Source: Candidatus Brachybacter algidus (GTDB lineage: Bacteria > Bacteroidota > Bacteroidia > Chitinophagales > Saprospiraceae). From it: a stretch of DNA of 64,000 nt. The DNA lies in NCBI GenBank assembly GCA_016711705.1, contig JADJSK010000002.1, positions 372,001-436,000 of the forward strand, given 5' to 3'. Under the pieces are notes generated by a model. The model did no database searches. It was not told where the DNA came from and worked only from the letters and a program-made list of their open reading frames with translations. The position numbers and the translations under genes were made by a program. Below, piece after piece: positions 18,533-27,466 of the stretch (positions are counted from its first letter, which is position 1; every line of letters starts with the position of its first letter).

Positions 18533-19816
18533 ATGAAAGCAACTACTGCTTGGACATTTTACGATTGGGCCAATTCAGCTTTCGCATTGGTTATTACCGC
18601 GGCGGTTTTTCCGAGTTATTTTCTTAAAAATACAGATGATGTAGTGACATTTTTCGGTATTACAATGTCTAATAGCTCTCTGTATGCATATATACTTTCT
18701 GCAGCCTACTTATTCGTGGCTATTCTATCTCCTTTCGTATCAGGATTTGCGGATTCTGCTAATAATAAAAAAATGATGCTCCTGATCTTCTCCACTTTAG
18801 GAGCTATAAGCTGTATGGTATTGTATTATTTTGATGGAATGGTGCATCTACAAGTTGGAATATTTGCATTTATATTAGCTATGATCGGATACATCGGAAG
18901 TAATGTTTTTTACAATGCATTTTTGCCGGAGATCACTACAGAGGATAAATTTGACAGTCTTTCGGCGAAAGGTTTTTCTATGGGATATATCGGGAGTGTG
19001 ATTCTGCTTTTGGTGAATCTGGCAATGATACAAAATCCTGCATATTTTCATATTGCCACAGTACAAATGGCGGTGAGGATCAGTTTTATTATGGTCGGCA
19101 TCTGGTGGATGGGCTTTGCTATTATCCCACTTTATTACTTGCCAGGAAGCTACAGATTGCTATTAAAAAGATCCAAAATAGCAGAGGGTATGTGGATATT
19201 AAGAGACGTATGGTACAAACTCAGACATTTGCCCAACATTAAAAGATATCTAGTGGCATTTTTCTCATACAACGCAGGAGTTCAGACTATAATGCTTTTA
19301 GCAGCGGCATTTGCTGAAAAGCAATTGGGCTTTGAAACCTCCGAACTGATCATACTCATTTTGATCTTACAACTAGTAGCAATTGGTGGTGCATTCCTTT
19401 TTTCAGGACTCTCAAAATTGAAAGGAAATAAATTCTCGTTAATTACAATGTTACTAATATGGATTCTGATCTGTGTGATTGGCTATCTGGTGGTAACTAA
19501 ATTTCAGTTTTATGTGCTGGCATCTTTCGTAGGTCTTGTGATGGGAGGCATACAAAGTCTTTCCCGCTCGACTTATTCCAAACTTATTTATTCTTACACA
19601 GGAGAAACCACGAGTTTTTTTAGCTTTTATGATGTAGTAGATAAGCTTTCGGTGCTGGTGGGGACCTTTAGCTTTGGTTTTATAGAAATGATCACAGGCG
19701 GTATGCGTAATAGTATTATTGCCTTAGGTATATTTTTCGTGGCAGGCATCTTATTGTTATCCAGAGCCAATTTAAAGCCATCTGAACAGGAAATTATCAT
19801 TACACCAACTGTTTAA
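18533..19816 (+). CDS. MFS transporter, Atg22/UMF1-like
   Basis: The 427-residue protein has about 12 membrane helices and the N-terminal signature WTFYDWANSAFALVITAAVF of the UMF1/Atg22-like major facilitator family. Atg22 exports amino acids from the yeast vacuole, and the bacterial members are uncharacterised. Further family phrases are GGIQSLSRSTYSKLI and FFSFYDVVDKLSVLVG. The length is normal. It is a single gene with its own AT-rich upstream region, shared with the divergent FkbM gene. Confidence 0.88.
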   Translation: MKATTAWTFYDWANSAFALVITAAVFPSYFLKNTDDVVTFFGITMSNSSLYAYILSAAYLFVAILSPFVSGFADSANNKKMMLLIFSTLGAISCMVLYYFDGMVHLQVGIFAFILAMIGYIGSNVFYNAFLPEITTEDKFDSLSAKGFSMGYIGSVILLLVNLAMIQNPAYFHIATVQMAVRISFIMVGIWWMGFAIIPLYYLPGSYRLLLKRSKIAEGMWILRDVWYKLRHLPNIKRYLVAFFSYNAGVQTIMLLAAAFAEKQLGFETSELIILILILQLVAIGGAFLFSGLSKLKGNKFSLITMLLIWILICVIGYLVVTKFQFYVLASFVGLVMGGIQSLSRSTYSKLIYSYTGETTSFFSFYDVVDKLSVLVGTFSFGFIEMITGGMRNSIIALGIFFVAGILLLSRANLKPSEQEIIITPTV

Positions 19817-19911
19817 CAGCTTAACTACTTAATCATTTACACAAAAAATTAAGTTAATTATTTTTTTGCCATTCTATTAATCATTAACTTTACTATTCTT
19901 ATTAGTTTTAT

Positions 19912-21360
19912 ATGTTTCGTTTTCTATTCTTTTCAGTCATAATATCTACAAGTTTTGGGCAATCTGCATATGCTCAGAATCCTTCTTTCAGTGAAAAAAT
20001 CAGTGACGGATTGGGCTCTTATGGATTTATTGAAAAGGATGCTTTCTTTTTTTCAGTCCTGAATAGAGATCAAAGCGCCGATACCAAATCACTGTCTGTT
20101 AGACACAAACTCATCACTCCTACTGGTGCCAAGCATGCATTGAATCAACAATTAATGGATCAAAATGGATGGCAGTGTTCAGGAGATCAAAGCTTGTTCA
20201 AGAAGACCAATCCAATCACAATAAAATCTTTCGGTGCAGATGCAGTAAGCGGAAGTAAATTGTATTCAGGCATATTCAAGACTGATTGTAAAGATGTAGT
20301 AACGCCTGATAGTCAAGTAGGTTATGATGAAATAGTAACAGAAATTATTGATATTCAAACTCAATATCATCCCAATCTATCAGAAGCAGTATTAGCCGAC
20401 AATTCTAAGTATCTGGTTGGCGCTTTTAAAATTGTTGCAGGCAATAGCACAGAGTTGCTTACCCAATTGCGCATAATAAATAAAGGTACTGCCACTGAAG
20501 GGGATGTTATTTCAAATGAGGCTTTCAAAATCTACTATGAACCAATCAGTGCTGCATTTAGATTCGACGGAGATGAAACTTATGGGGGGACACTATTTGG
20601 CGATGATGCAGGAGATGCGACCAACAATAATATTTATCAGAATAGCCAACTGAGCATTCCACTTGGAAAGGGAGTTTGGATATATGTGGTTATGCAAATA
20701 AATTCAGATCTTGACTTAGCAATGATGAACAAAGATGATCTTACCATATCTTTAGCTATTGCTAATGACGGTTTGTCAATAACTCAGCAAGGGAGTGATC
20801 GTTCATTGGTCCGAATAGATGAAATAAATATAAGTGAAAATAAGTCTATCCCACTTCCATTAAAGTGGATATCTTTTGACGGATGGGAGCGCAAAAACTC
20901 TGTTTTATTGCAATGGGTTACCTCTTCAGAATTAAATGTAGATCACTTTATGATAGATGCTTGTCTTGATAAAGTAAATTGGATCAATATTGGGAAGGTG
21001 CATATCAATGGCAATCCCGGAAATACATACGCGTTTGAAGACCAAAGAAATATTAGAGGTATTAACTACTATAGAATACTTCAGGTAGATAAAAGTGGCG
21101 AAACTAGCTTCTCTAAGATTGTAGCAGTGAAAAAGGTAGATCGAAAAAGATATCTTGTTTATCCAAATAATACCAATAATATTCTGAGTGTGACGAATGA
21201 ATTGGGTGAGCGTTTCTCCGGCCCTATTGAAGTATTTGATGTCAATGGAAAAAAGTACAAACTTAATTCCTCCAATGAAACCTATTCAGTAACGCAATTA
21301 CATCCTGGTGTTTACTTCGTACAGATCGGTGATGATTTTCTGAAATTTATTAAATATTAA
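19912..21360 (+). CDS. secreted protein with type IX secretion C-terminal domain
   Basis: The 482-residue product has a signal peptide ending in AYAQ. Its middle region is beta-rich and unassigned (about 20-310). A fibronectin-like segment follows (PLPLKWISFDGWERKNSVLLQWVT, VDHFMIDACLDKVNWINIG). The last 80 residues form a type A sorting domain (VYPNNTNNILSVTN, VFDVNGKKY, LHPGVYFVQIGDDFLKFIKY). Type IX cargo crosses the outer membrane and is anchored or released after the domain is cleaved. Function is unknown. The M1 peptidase starts 14 bases downstream on the same strand, so the two are probably co-transcribed. Confidence 0.85.
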   Translation: MFRFLFFSVIISTSFGQSAYAQNPSFSEKISDGLGSYGFIEKDAFFFSVLNRDQSADTKSLSVRHKLITPTGAKHALNQQLMDQNGWQCSGDQSLFKKTNPITIKSFGADAVSGSKLYSGIFKTDCKDVVTPDSQVGYDEIVTEIIDIQTQYHPNLSEAVLADNSKYLVGAFKIVAGNSTELLTQLRIINKGTATEGDVISNEAFKIYYEPISAAFRFDGDETYGGTLFGDDAGDATNNNIYQNSQLSIPLGKGVWIYVVMQINSDLDLAMMNKDDLTISLAIANDGLSITQQGSDRSLVRIDEINISENKSIPLPLKWISFDGWERKNSVLLQWVTSSELNVDHFMIDACLDKVNWINIGKVHINGNPGNTYAFEDQRNIRGINYYRILQVDKSGETSFSKIVAVKKVDRKRYLVYPNNTNNILSVTNELGERFSGPIEVFDVNGKKYKLNSSNETYSVTQLHPGVYFVQIGDDFLKFIKY

Positions 21361-21373
21361 GGTTTCATTTCTT

Positions 21374-23011
21374 ATGAATTTAAAGTCCTTCATTTTACTT
21401 TCTTTTTTATTTTTTTCTTTCACAACCTATTGCCAAATCCCTATTACAATACTAAGCGTGGATTCATTAGTTGGGTCCAATCATGCCGGTAGAAATTGGT
21501 GGGATCTCCAGCATTATACCATAGACATCGAGACAGATATTGATAACAAACGGCTTTCTGGGATTGTGTCAATAAAATATAAAGTAATAGGAAGTGGTCA
21601 TGTGATGATGATAGATCTTCAGGCTCCCATGCTGATCACAAAAGTTACTTCCGGAGCCAAAATAATTCCTTTTAAACAGCAAGGCCGATTCTGGTGGATA
21701 GATAAAAACAGCGAGGGTAAAGTAGGTAAGATAGATTCAATTATGATTGAATACAATGGTAGCCCTAAAGTCGCTTCGAACCCGCCATGGGACGGAGGAT
21801 TGATTTGGAATAAGGATGAAAAGGGAAGGCCATATGTAGGCACAGCTTGTCAGGGAGATGGAGCGAGTCTTTGGTGGCCTTGCAAAGAAATCCAGTCGGA
21901 TGAACCGGATATGGGAGTGGATCTTTTTTTTCAGGCGCCTAAGGATCTTACTGTCGTGTCCAATGGCAGATTATTGTCAAGTACTATTGTTGATGCAGTT
22001 AAAAAAAGATGGCACTGGCGAGTGACCCAACCGATCAATAATTATAATGTAACAATGAATATCGGTCAATATGAAAGAATAGCTGAAATATATGAAGGCA
22101 AGAAAGGCCCCTTGGATGTGTCATTTTATGTTTTAGATTATAATCTGGAAAAGGGAATGGAATTATTTCCTGAGATCAAATTAATGTTGGAATGCTTCGA
22201 ATCCAGAATAGGACCTTACCCTTTTTATGAAGATGGATATAAGATGATCGAGACGTCTTTTTTGGGCATGGAGCATCAAAGTGGGATTGCTTATGGCAAT
22301 AAATTCAAAAGAGGATATTCAGGCAGAGATCGAAGTAATTCCGGATATGGATTATTGTGGGATTTTATCCTTGTCCATGAGTCCGGTCACGAATGGTTTG
22401 GTAATAGCATTACTTCAAAAGATATTAATGACAGCTGGATCCACGAAGGTTTTACGACTTACCTGGAAACAGTTTATACTGAATGTCTTTCAGGAAAAGA
22501 AGCAGCAGAAAAATATGTCATCTGTCAAAGAAAGATCATTACAAACAAAAAGCCTTTGATCAACCAATACGGAGTAAATTTCGATGCGCCGGGAGATATA
22601 TATGACAAAGGAGCCAGCTTGATCCACACCATTAGAACGATCATGGATGATGATGAGAAATTCTTTGCTATGCTTCAGAACATTTGTAAAAAATATTATC
22701 ACAGTTCAGTTTCATCCGATGAGCTTGAGGCCTACATGATTAAAGAAAGCAAATTAAACCTTAAGCCAATATTTGAACAATACTTACGACATACAGACAT
22801 TCCAACACTCCAATATACCATCCAGGATGATGTTATGACATTGGCTTGGACGAAGGTTATTCCAGACTTCAAAATGCCTGTGCTTTTGGTTACAAAGCAA
22901 GGAAACAGAAAATGGATCACCGCATCAGATAAGCCTGTTTCATTCCGTCTCAATGGAGATTTTGATCATTGGGATGAGAATATTTATTGTGAGTATAAGC
23001 TAGTAGAATAG
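21374..23011 (+). CDS. secreted M1-family metallopeptidase
   Basis: The 545-residue product has a signal peptide (LLSFLFFSFTTYCQ) and the gluzincin aminopeptidase core. The exopeptidase motif appears as GMEHQSGIAYG. The zinc site is HESGH (His335, Glu336, His339), with the third ligand Glu358 in WIHEGFTTYLE at the usual spacing. It probably trims peptides in the periplasm or at the cell surface. At 545 residues it lacks the large C-terminal domain of classical PepN-type enzymes, as do other secreted Bacteroidota M1 proteins. Only 14 bases separate it from the upstream type IX cargo gene. Confidence 0.92.
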   Translation: MNLKSFILLSFLFFSFTTYCQIPITILSVDSLVGSNHAGRNWWDLQHYTIDIETDIDNKRLSGIVSIKYKVIGSGHVMMIDLQAPMLITKVTSGAKIIPFKQQGRFWWIDKNSEGKVGKIDSIMIEYNGSPKVASNPPWDGGLIWNKDEKGRPYVGTACQGDGASLWWPCKEIQSDEPDMGVDLFFQAPKDLTVVSNGRLLSSTIVDAVKKRWHWRVTQPINNYNVTMNIGQYERIAEIYEGKKGPLDVSFYVLDYNLEKGMELFPEIKLMLECFESRIGPYPFYEDGYKMIETSFLGMEHQSGIAYGNKFKRGYSGRDRSNSGYGLLWDFILVHESGHEWFGNSITSKDINDSWIHEGFTTYLETVYTECLSGKEAAEKYVICQRKIITNKKPLINQYGVNFDAPGDIYDKGASLIHTIRTIMDDDEKFFAMLQNICKKYYHSSVSSDELEAYMIKESKLNLKPIFEQYLRHTDIPTLQYTIQDDVMTLAWTKVIPDFKMPVLLVTKQGNRKWITASDKPVSFRLNGDFDHWDENIYCEYKLVE

Positions 23012-23073
23012 TATAACAGTATGCGTGTTTACCAGTAATCAGAGGAGCAGGGATATGGCTTGCCCTTGTCCGT
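23002..23073. repeat. octamer array across the peptidase stop, followed by a REP-like hairpin
   Basis: The 8-base units AGTAGAAT, AGTATAAC, AGTATGCG, TGTTTACC, AGTAATCA span the stop codon (23009-23011). They are followed by AGGGATATGGCTTGCCCTTG and TCCGT (23049-23073), which can form an imperfect hairpin. The same pair, octamer array then this element, occurs at 53003-53070. Confidence 0.65.
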
Positions 23074-23267
23074 GATGAAAGTATAGTAATCCTCAAAGAC
23101 ATAGGAGTATTAAAGTATTAGAGTTGGACAAGTTTCTCCTACTTCTTCTTACCTTCCAAACAATCGGTCAAAACATAATAAAAACTAGTCCGCCAGCTCT
23201 GACTATCCACTATTATACTCTAATACTATCCAACCTTGTATCCCACCAACATGAACTATCACGCTCC

Positions 23268-23676
23268 ATAATCGCTATAAATAATGCACCAGCTGAACTG
23301 CTCACTCGCATTTATAATTCTTCATTTATCATATTCCGTACAATAGCCATCAGCTGTCTTTGAGCCAGCAGATGACTTCATCCCTCGTGAGAAAACGAGT
23401 AGTGACATCTGGCGGCTTCCATCAAAATGAAATACTCAGCCCAATAATCGCTACTCGCTAAGATCCTGGTCCACTGCCCACTCTCATTTATAATTTATCA
23501 TTCACCATTTATCATATTCCGTATAATAGCCGCCGGCTGTCTTTGAACCAGCAGATGACTTCATCCCTCGTGTGAAAATGAATAGCGACATCTGGCAACT
23601 TTCATCCAAATGAAGTGCAAAGCCCAATAATCGCTATACACTAAAATCCAGCTACACTGCCCGCTCTCATTATTCA
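23268..23676. repeat. tandem repeat of about 180 bp, 2.3 copies
   Basis: Copies begin with ATAATCGCTA at 23268, 23444 and 23627, giving periods of 176 and 183 bases. Each full copy carries CAGCAGATGACTTCATCCCT and GACATCTGG, which may pair to form a stem. The third copy is cut short where the CreD-side heptamer array begins. No reading frame is preserved between copies, so it is not a coding duplication. Confidence 0.85.
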
Positions 23677-23703
23677 TTATTCATTATTCATTATTCATTA
23701 TTT
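23669..23703. repeat. heptamer array at the creD stop
   Basis: Four ATTATTC units and one ATTATTT unit, in phase, overlap the first bases of the creD stop codon on the minus strand. Confidence 0.8.
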
Positions 23704-25060
23704 AACTGTTCCATTCTATCTTCCTCGAGAAATACATCACAGATCCGAGAATAGCAAACAAGCCAACGCTTCCAGCCAATAATGCATAATCTTCCATCTG
23801 TATAATGACATATATAAAGACATATAATGCACTTAATGAAGAGGCAATGAAGATCGAAAACCGACGGCTCTTTAATATCGAATAGGAATACAACATCAAC
23901 ATAGTGATTACGGCTATGGAAGCAACCATATATGCTATCGAAAAACTTGAGTGTTCAGTAATGGATATTAATAAGGTATAAAACATAATCAAGGCCAGGC
24001 CGATCATGGTATACTGAAAAATATGGATGGAGACTTTACTGACCATCTGGATTAGGAAAAATATAAGAAAGGTAAGTCCTATCACAAGGAATCCATATTT
24101 CGAAACGCGCTCGTTTTGTTGATATTCATCAACTGTATCGATGAGTCTGACGCCAAAATTGTAGGTATCAAGATGTGGCATGGCATTTTTATGAATTTGT
24201 GCAAAAGGTCTATTAATGCCAAACACTTTCCAGTCTGCATGAAAGCCCTTATCTGTGATTTTTTTAGAATCATCCTGGGCTGCAAAACTACCCATAAAAC
24301 TGGGGGATGGCCAATCTCCGTCTATACTGACAGTCGTATTTTTACCCACCGGAATAAATTGAATACTGTTGCTGCCATTGAAGGATATATCGAAATCAAA
24401 ATCAAATCCTTGTTTAGGGTCCAGGATAAATTTATCACTCTCCAACAATCCGTAGGTGCTATCACTTAGATCTTTTGACTCAAGTTGAAGTGTCTTATCT
24501 CCCACTTTTATCCTGAGATCGCTCTTGATACTTTTGAGATTGGTAGTCTGAATCACAAGTGAGGCTTCACTCCATAAGATTTCACGAGGGAGGATGCTCT
24601 GTTTGCTGAGATCTGGTTTTGAAAAACTTCCATCAAACTTCATATTGGTTGTAAAAACCATTGGATTATAAATGGCTCTCCTTAATGAATAATTCATCAC
24701 TACCTTTGACTTATTGTTAAGTACCTCAGGAAATAAATAGAAGAAATTTGTAGAAATCTGCTTTAATATTCTGGACTTCCCGGTGGTCTCATCTATCTCC
24801 GTCGTGATCAGGGAGGAATTGTAAGGAATTTTCAAGGCAGGACCATAAAACTTTACTTCTGAACCCCACATTTGATTTACTTCCTGTACCACGTCATGTT
24901 TGCGAGCTGCCCGCTCACGGATCAGATCTTTTACAAATTCCAAAGGGATGAGCAATCCCAGAGTAAGCATACACACCATAATGATCTTGGCAGTATTCGA
25001 TTGAAATAATGAAATGATTGGATTTCTTCTTTCAGAATCATTGAATTGTTGGTTAACCAT
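23702..25060 (-). CDS. creD: CreD family inner-membrane protein
   Basis: The product is 452 residues from the ATG at 25060. This start is preferred because the 19 residues upstream (from 25117) overlap the inverted repeat at 25091-25107 and do not look like CreD. It has one N-terminal membrane helix (TAKIIMVCMLTLGLLIPLEFV), the CreD phrase LIRERAARKHDVVQEVNQMWG, a large periplasmic beta-rich domain and five or six C-terminal helices. CreD affects envelope stress and beta-lactam tolerance in other bacteria. In Bacteroidota it often sits behind a small winged-helix regulator, as here. Confidence 0.9.
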   Translation of the reverse strand: MVNQQFNDSERRNPIISLFQSNTAKIIMVCMLTLGLLIPLEFVKDLIRERAARKHDVVQEVNQMWGSEVKFYGPALKIPYNSSLITTEIDETTGKSRILKQISTNFFYLFPEVLNNKSKVVMNYSLRRAIYNPMVFTTNMKFDGSFSKPDLSKQSILPREILWSEASLVIQTTNLKSIKSDLRIKVGDKTLQLESKDLSDSTYGLLESDKFILDPKQGFDFDFDISFNGSNSIQFIPVGKNTTVSIDGDWPSPSFMGSFAAQDDSKKITDKGFHADWKVFGINRPFAQIHKNAMPHLDTYNFGVRLIDTVDEYQQNERVSKYGFLVIGLTFLIFFLIQMVSKVSIHIFQYTMIGLALIMFYTLLISITEHSSFSIAYMVASIAVITMLMLYSYSILKSRRFSIFIASSLSALYVFIYVIIQMEDYALLAGSVGLFAILGSVMYFSRKIEWNS

Positions 25061-25090
25061 GTTTATTAAATTTAATTTAAGATTGAAAGA

Positions 25091-25107
25091 ACTTTGTATT
25101 TCAAAGT
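25091..25107. promoter_or_regulatory. inverted repeat operator upstream of creD
   Basis: ACTTTG-TATTT-CAAAGT is a perfect 6-5-6 inverted repeat between the regulator gene and creD. The same 6-5-6 palindrome lies before the first gene of the operon (26071-26087). The winged-helix protein encoded between them is the natural candidate to bind both. Confidence 0.6.
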
Positions 25108-25127
25108 ATATGTACAAAAAAAATTGA

Positions 25128-25424
25128 TTATTTATTTGATATTAATTTTTCTAATGCTTCTATGTGTTCCCGAAATGCCTTTCGGCCAATCTTTGTAACA
25201 GCGTATTTTGTATTTGGCTTTTTTCCTATAAACTGTTTCTCTACACTTATATATTTTTCTGCCTCCAATGCCTTGATATGACTTGCAAGATTGCCATCTG
25301 TCACACCCAATACTTCCTTGAGCATATTGAAATCGGCTGATTCATTGACCATTAATACAGACATTATACCAAGCCGTATTCGATGGTCAAATGCCTTATT
25401 TATATTTTGAATTAAATTTTTCAT
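25128..25424 (-). CDS. winged-helix transcriptional regulator
   Basis: This 98-residue, single-domain DNA-binding protein has a compact winged helix: FNMLKEVLGVTDGNLASHIKALEAEKYISVEKQ is the helix-turn-helix and first wing strand, and KKPNTKYAVTKIGRKAFREH is the wing and last helix. It is of the type annotated as DUF4364/MarR-like next to creD in Bacteroidota. It lies 17 bases after the upstream membrane-protein gene and about 70 bases before creD. Two identical-arm inverted repeats flanking it suggest it represses its own operon and creD. Confidence 0.85.
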   Translation of the reverse strand: MKNLIQNINKAFDHRIRLGIMSVLMVNESADFNMLKEVLGVTDGNLASHIKALEAEKYISVEKQFIGKKPNTKYAVTKIGRKAFREHIEALEKLISNK

Positions 25425-25441
25425 AAGCTTTTCAAGATAAC

Positions 25442-26062
25442 CTATCCCTCATATTTAAAGTACATGAGTGCTCCATAAATGATATGACATAGTCCGAAAC
25501 CTATTGCCCAGAACAATAATCCGTATCCCGTAAAATAGGTAGCTATCAGTCCGATCAAAATAATCGTAATACCTAAATACCTTACACCACCTATTGTATA
25601 TTTACTTGCATGAACACAGGAAAGACCATAGAATAACAATGTCAGTGGAGCGACATATATAATAAGTCCTTTTTGGATCATAATCAAACAAACTATAGCA
25701 CCTGTGCTTAATGGTATCAGAAAATTAATGATCAATCTCTGTGAAGAAGTATCCCAAATCTTTTCCCCATTCTTTTTTGCTTTTCTCATACTCAAGAGAA
25801 CACCGCTGATCAGCGCCAATATCATCACACTAATTCCCAGGATGGTAAGGTCAAATATCTGTTCTGTAGATAAGATGATATCGGTTCCTATTACATTTGG
25901 ATTTGGGCTTTCATACACGATCATGTAGGCAAGATAAGCTCCAACCAAGGCAAACATTCCAGCCAAAATGCCAGACATACCACTCAGAGAAATAAACCGG
26001 GATGAACGGTTCATGATATTTTTAATCTCGGATATGTCTTCCAAATATTTACTCTTTTCCAT
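25442..26062 (-). CDS. membrane protein of the creD operon
   Basis: The 206-residue protein has a short cytoplasmic N-terminus (DISEIKNIMNRSSRFISLSG) and about six hydrophobic segments. It ends IIYGALMYFKYEG. No enzymatic motif is visible. It belongs to the conserved unknown membrane proteins that precede the winged-helix regulator and creD in Bacteroidota operons, so a role in envelope homeostasis is plausible but inferred only from position. Confidence 0.75.
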   Translation of the reverse strand: MEKSKYLEDISEIKNIMNRSSRFISLSGMSGILAGMFALVGAYLAYMIVYESPNPNVIGTDIILSTEQIFDLTILGISVMILALISGVLLSMRKAKKNGEKIWDTSSQRLIINFLIPLSTGAIVCLIMIQKGLIIYVAPLTLLFYGLSCVHASKYTIGGVRYLGITIILIGLIATYFTGYGLLFWAIGFGLCHIIYGALMYFKYEG

Positions 26063-26070
26063 ATAAAAGT

Positions 26071-26089
26071 ACTTTGAGATACAAAGTTA
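26071..26089 (-). promoter_or_regulatory. operator overlapping a -7 box before the creD operon
   Basis: ACTTTG-AGATA-CAAAGT (26071-26087) is a perfect 6-5-6 inverted repeat just before the first gene. On the minus strand TAACTTTG (26089-26082) fits the Bacteroidota -7 box TAnnTTTG and overlaps the right arm, so a bound regulator would block it. Confidence 0.6.
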
Positions 26090-26140
26090 AGTAATTATAT
26101 TTAAAGTTGTATTTTTTTTTGAAGGAAAAGTTTTTAAAGT

Positions 26141-26180
26141 GCGCGTTAGCGTGTTTGCATTTTGGCGCTTTAGCTTGTTA
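26141..26180. repeat. octamer array, unit like GCGCTTTA
   Basis: Five 8-base units in phase: GCGCGTTA, GCGTGTTT, GCATTTTG, GCGCTTTA, GCTTGTTA. Same type as 40152-40303. Confidence 0.75.
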
Positions 26181-26205
26181 AGTAAAAAAGATTATTGTGT
26201 GGAAA

Positions 26206-26261
26206 CTGGTGCACTCTCCAATGGCTAACTGGTGCATTTTCCATTCTTTATCTGGTGCATT
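26206..26261. repeat. three direct repeats of CTGGTGCA at 23-bp spacing
   Basis: CTGGTGCA starts at 26206, 26229 and 26252, exactly 23 bases apart. The first two copies also share TCCA further on. The repeats lie between the creD operon promoter and the 3' end of the carotenoid operon. They could be operator iterons or another short tandem repeat. Confidence 0.6.
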
Positions 26262-26280
26262 TAACTTTTAGAATCTTCTC

Positions 26281-26320
26281 TGTCATACCATAATACTATT
26301 ATACTGTCCTACTATCCTAC
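26281..26320. repeat. octamer array over the lycopene cyclase stop
   Basis: Five 8-base units ending in TAC (TGTCATAC, CATAATAC, TATTATAC, TGTCCTAC, TATCCTAC). They run into the stop codon of the cyclase gene at 26317-26319. Confidence 0.75.
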
Positions 26321-27000
26321 TTACCATAATATTTCTTAACCCAATCATAAAGCCCAATACTCATGGCAATCATCAGAAAGCCATATAGAGAATCTTCTAC
26401 CGGAATGGTGAATATTCGAAATCCTATGTTTTCAGCAGCATTGTACCAAACAACCGGTGATTCTGTGAAATAACCTGTCAGCAATCCATTGCTTAAAAGA
26501 AAAAAAGGAATTATCAGGAAATAAGTTAGAAAGGTATAATTCATCCGGGTTTTAAAATAAAACATACCCAACATATACAATGCAGTAAATAATCCGGTAA
26601 AGAATGTGTAATCCCTTCCAAACCCTGCTAACATAAAGAATATTGAAGTAAATAAAATTACAAGTTTGAGATAAAATTCAGCCTTCTCCAGAGGTATTTT
26701 TTTGACCAAGTATTTCAATGCGAAGTAAGTAAATACGCAACAATATGGAATGCAAATAAAAAACAAGACTTCTTCAATGGGCAGATTAACTATATTATAA
26801 CCGGTTAGATAATCAGCATTAAATCCCCATACGCCTCTGTGTGTGAAGATTATATCCCAAATTATGAAAAATAGGGCAACAATCAAATTAGCCGGAAAAA
26901 AATATTTCCACTCTTTATAAAAAGGATGCTTAGGATAAAAACTCGCAATAAAAGGTACAATAATACAAGTAAGATCTACGAGTAGGTAAGTATATTTCAT
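26317..27000 (-). CDS. lycopene cyclase (CrtYcd-like, single chain)
   Basis: The 227-residue protein has about seven membrane helices and contains two copies of the heterodimeric-type lycopene cyclase domain. The first carries NIVNLPIEEVLFF and the second FTIPVEDSLYGF, where the acidic PxE(E/D) motifs are the presumed catalytic residues. It closes the ends of lycopene to beta-rings, giving beta-carotene. In actinobacteria the two domains are separate proteins, and the fused form is usual in Bacteroidota. It is the last gene of the crt operon and overlaps crtZ by four bases. Confidence 0.88.
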   Translation of the reverse strand: MKYTYLLVDLTCIIVPFIASFYPKHPFYKEWKYFFPANLIVALFFIIWDIIFTHRGVWGFNADYLTGYNIVNLPIEEVLFFICIPYCCVFTYFALKYLVKKIPLEKAEFYLKLVILFTSIFFMLAGFGRDYTFFTGLFTALYMLGMFYFKTRMNYTFLTYFLIIPFFLLSNGLLTGYFTESPVVWYNAAENIGFRIFTIPVEDSLYGFLMIAMSIGLYDWVKKYYGK

Positions 27001-27460
27001 ATCTTCTTAAAATATTCCATGAAATATTTCTTTGGAACATACAACATTCCAAAACATTCTCCTTCCTCTTTTCCAAGATGTTTATGATGTACTTTATGGG
27101 CTTTTCTCAGCCCTTTTAGATAGGGAGATTTAATATTATCAAACCACTTGAATCTGCGATGGATGATCACATCATGCACCATAAAATAACTTAACCCATA
27201 AAGAAATACACCCAAGGCTATAAAAACAAATAATTTAATTCAGGAATTAGTCCAAAGTAAAACATTATGATACAAGGAGTTGCGAATATTGCAAAGAATG
27301 CATCATTTTTCTCAAAAGTATTTGCATATTTCGGCTGATGATGGTCTTCATGAAGATACCACAACAAGCCATGCATGATGTATTTATGAGTTAGCCATGT
27401 GACCATCTCCATAGTAAAAAATACACCAATTGTAATTAAAATATAAAATATGATTGTCAT
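26997..27460 (-). CDS. crtZ: beta-carotene hydroxylase, frameshifted
   Basis: This is a fatty-acid-hydroxylase-type diiron enzyme of about 153 residues. It carries the histidine clusters HKYIMH and HEDHH in the first half, and HDVIIHRRF and HKVHHKH in the second. The halves lie in different frames that meet at a five-base run (27222-27226). One more T on the coding strand gives the natural NYLFFIALGVFLYGLSYF. It adds 3-hydroxyl groups to beta-carotene, giving zeaxanthin. All ligand histidines are present, and the operon is otherwise intact, so a sequence error is more likely than loss. Confidence 0.85.
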
Positions 27461-27466
27461 TAATTA

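Noticed and set aside
23124..23363. 79-codon frame after the M1 peptidase
   Set aside because: It runs into the 180-bp tandem repeat and is not kept in the second copy.
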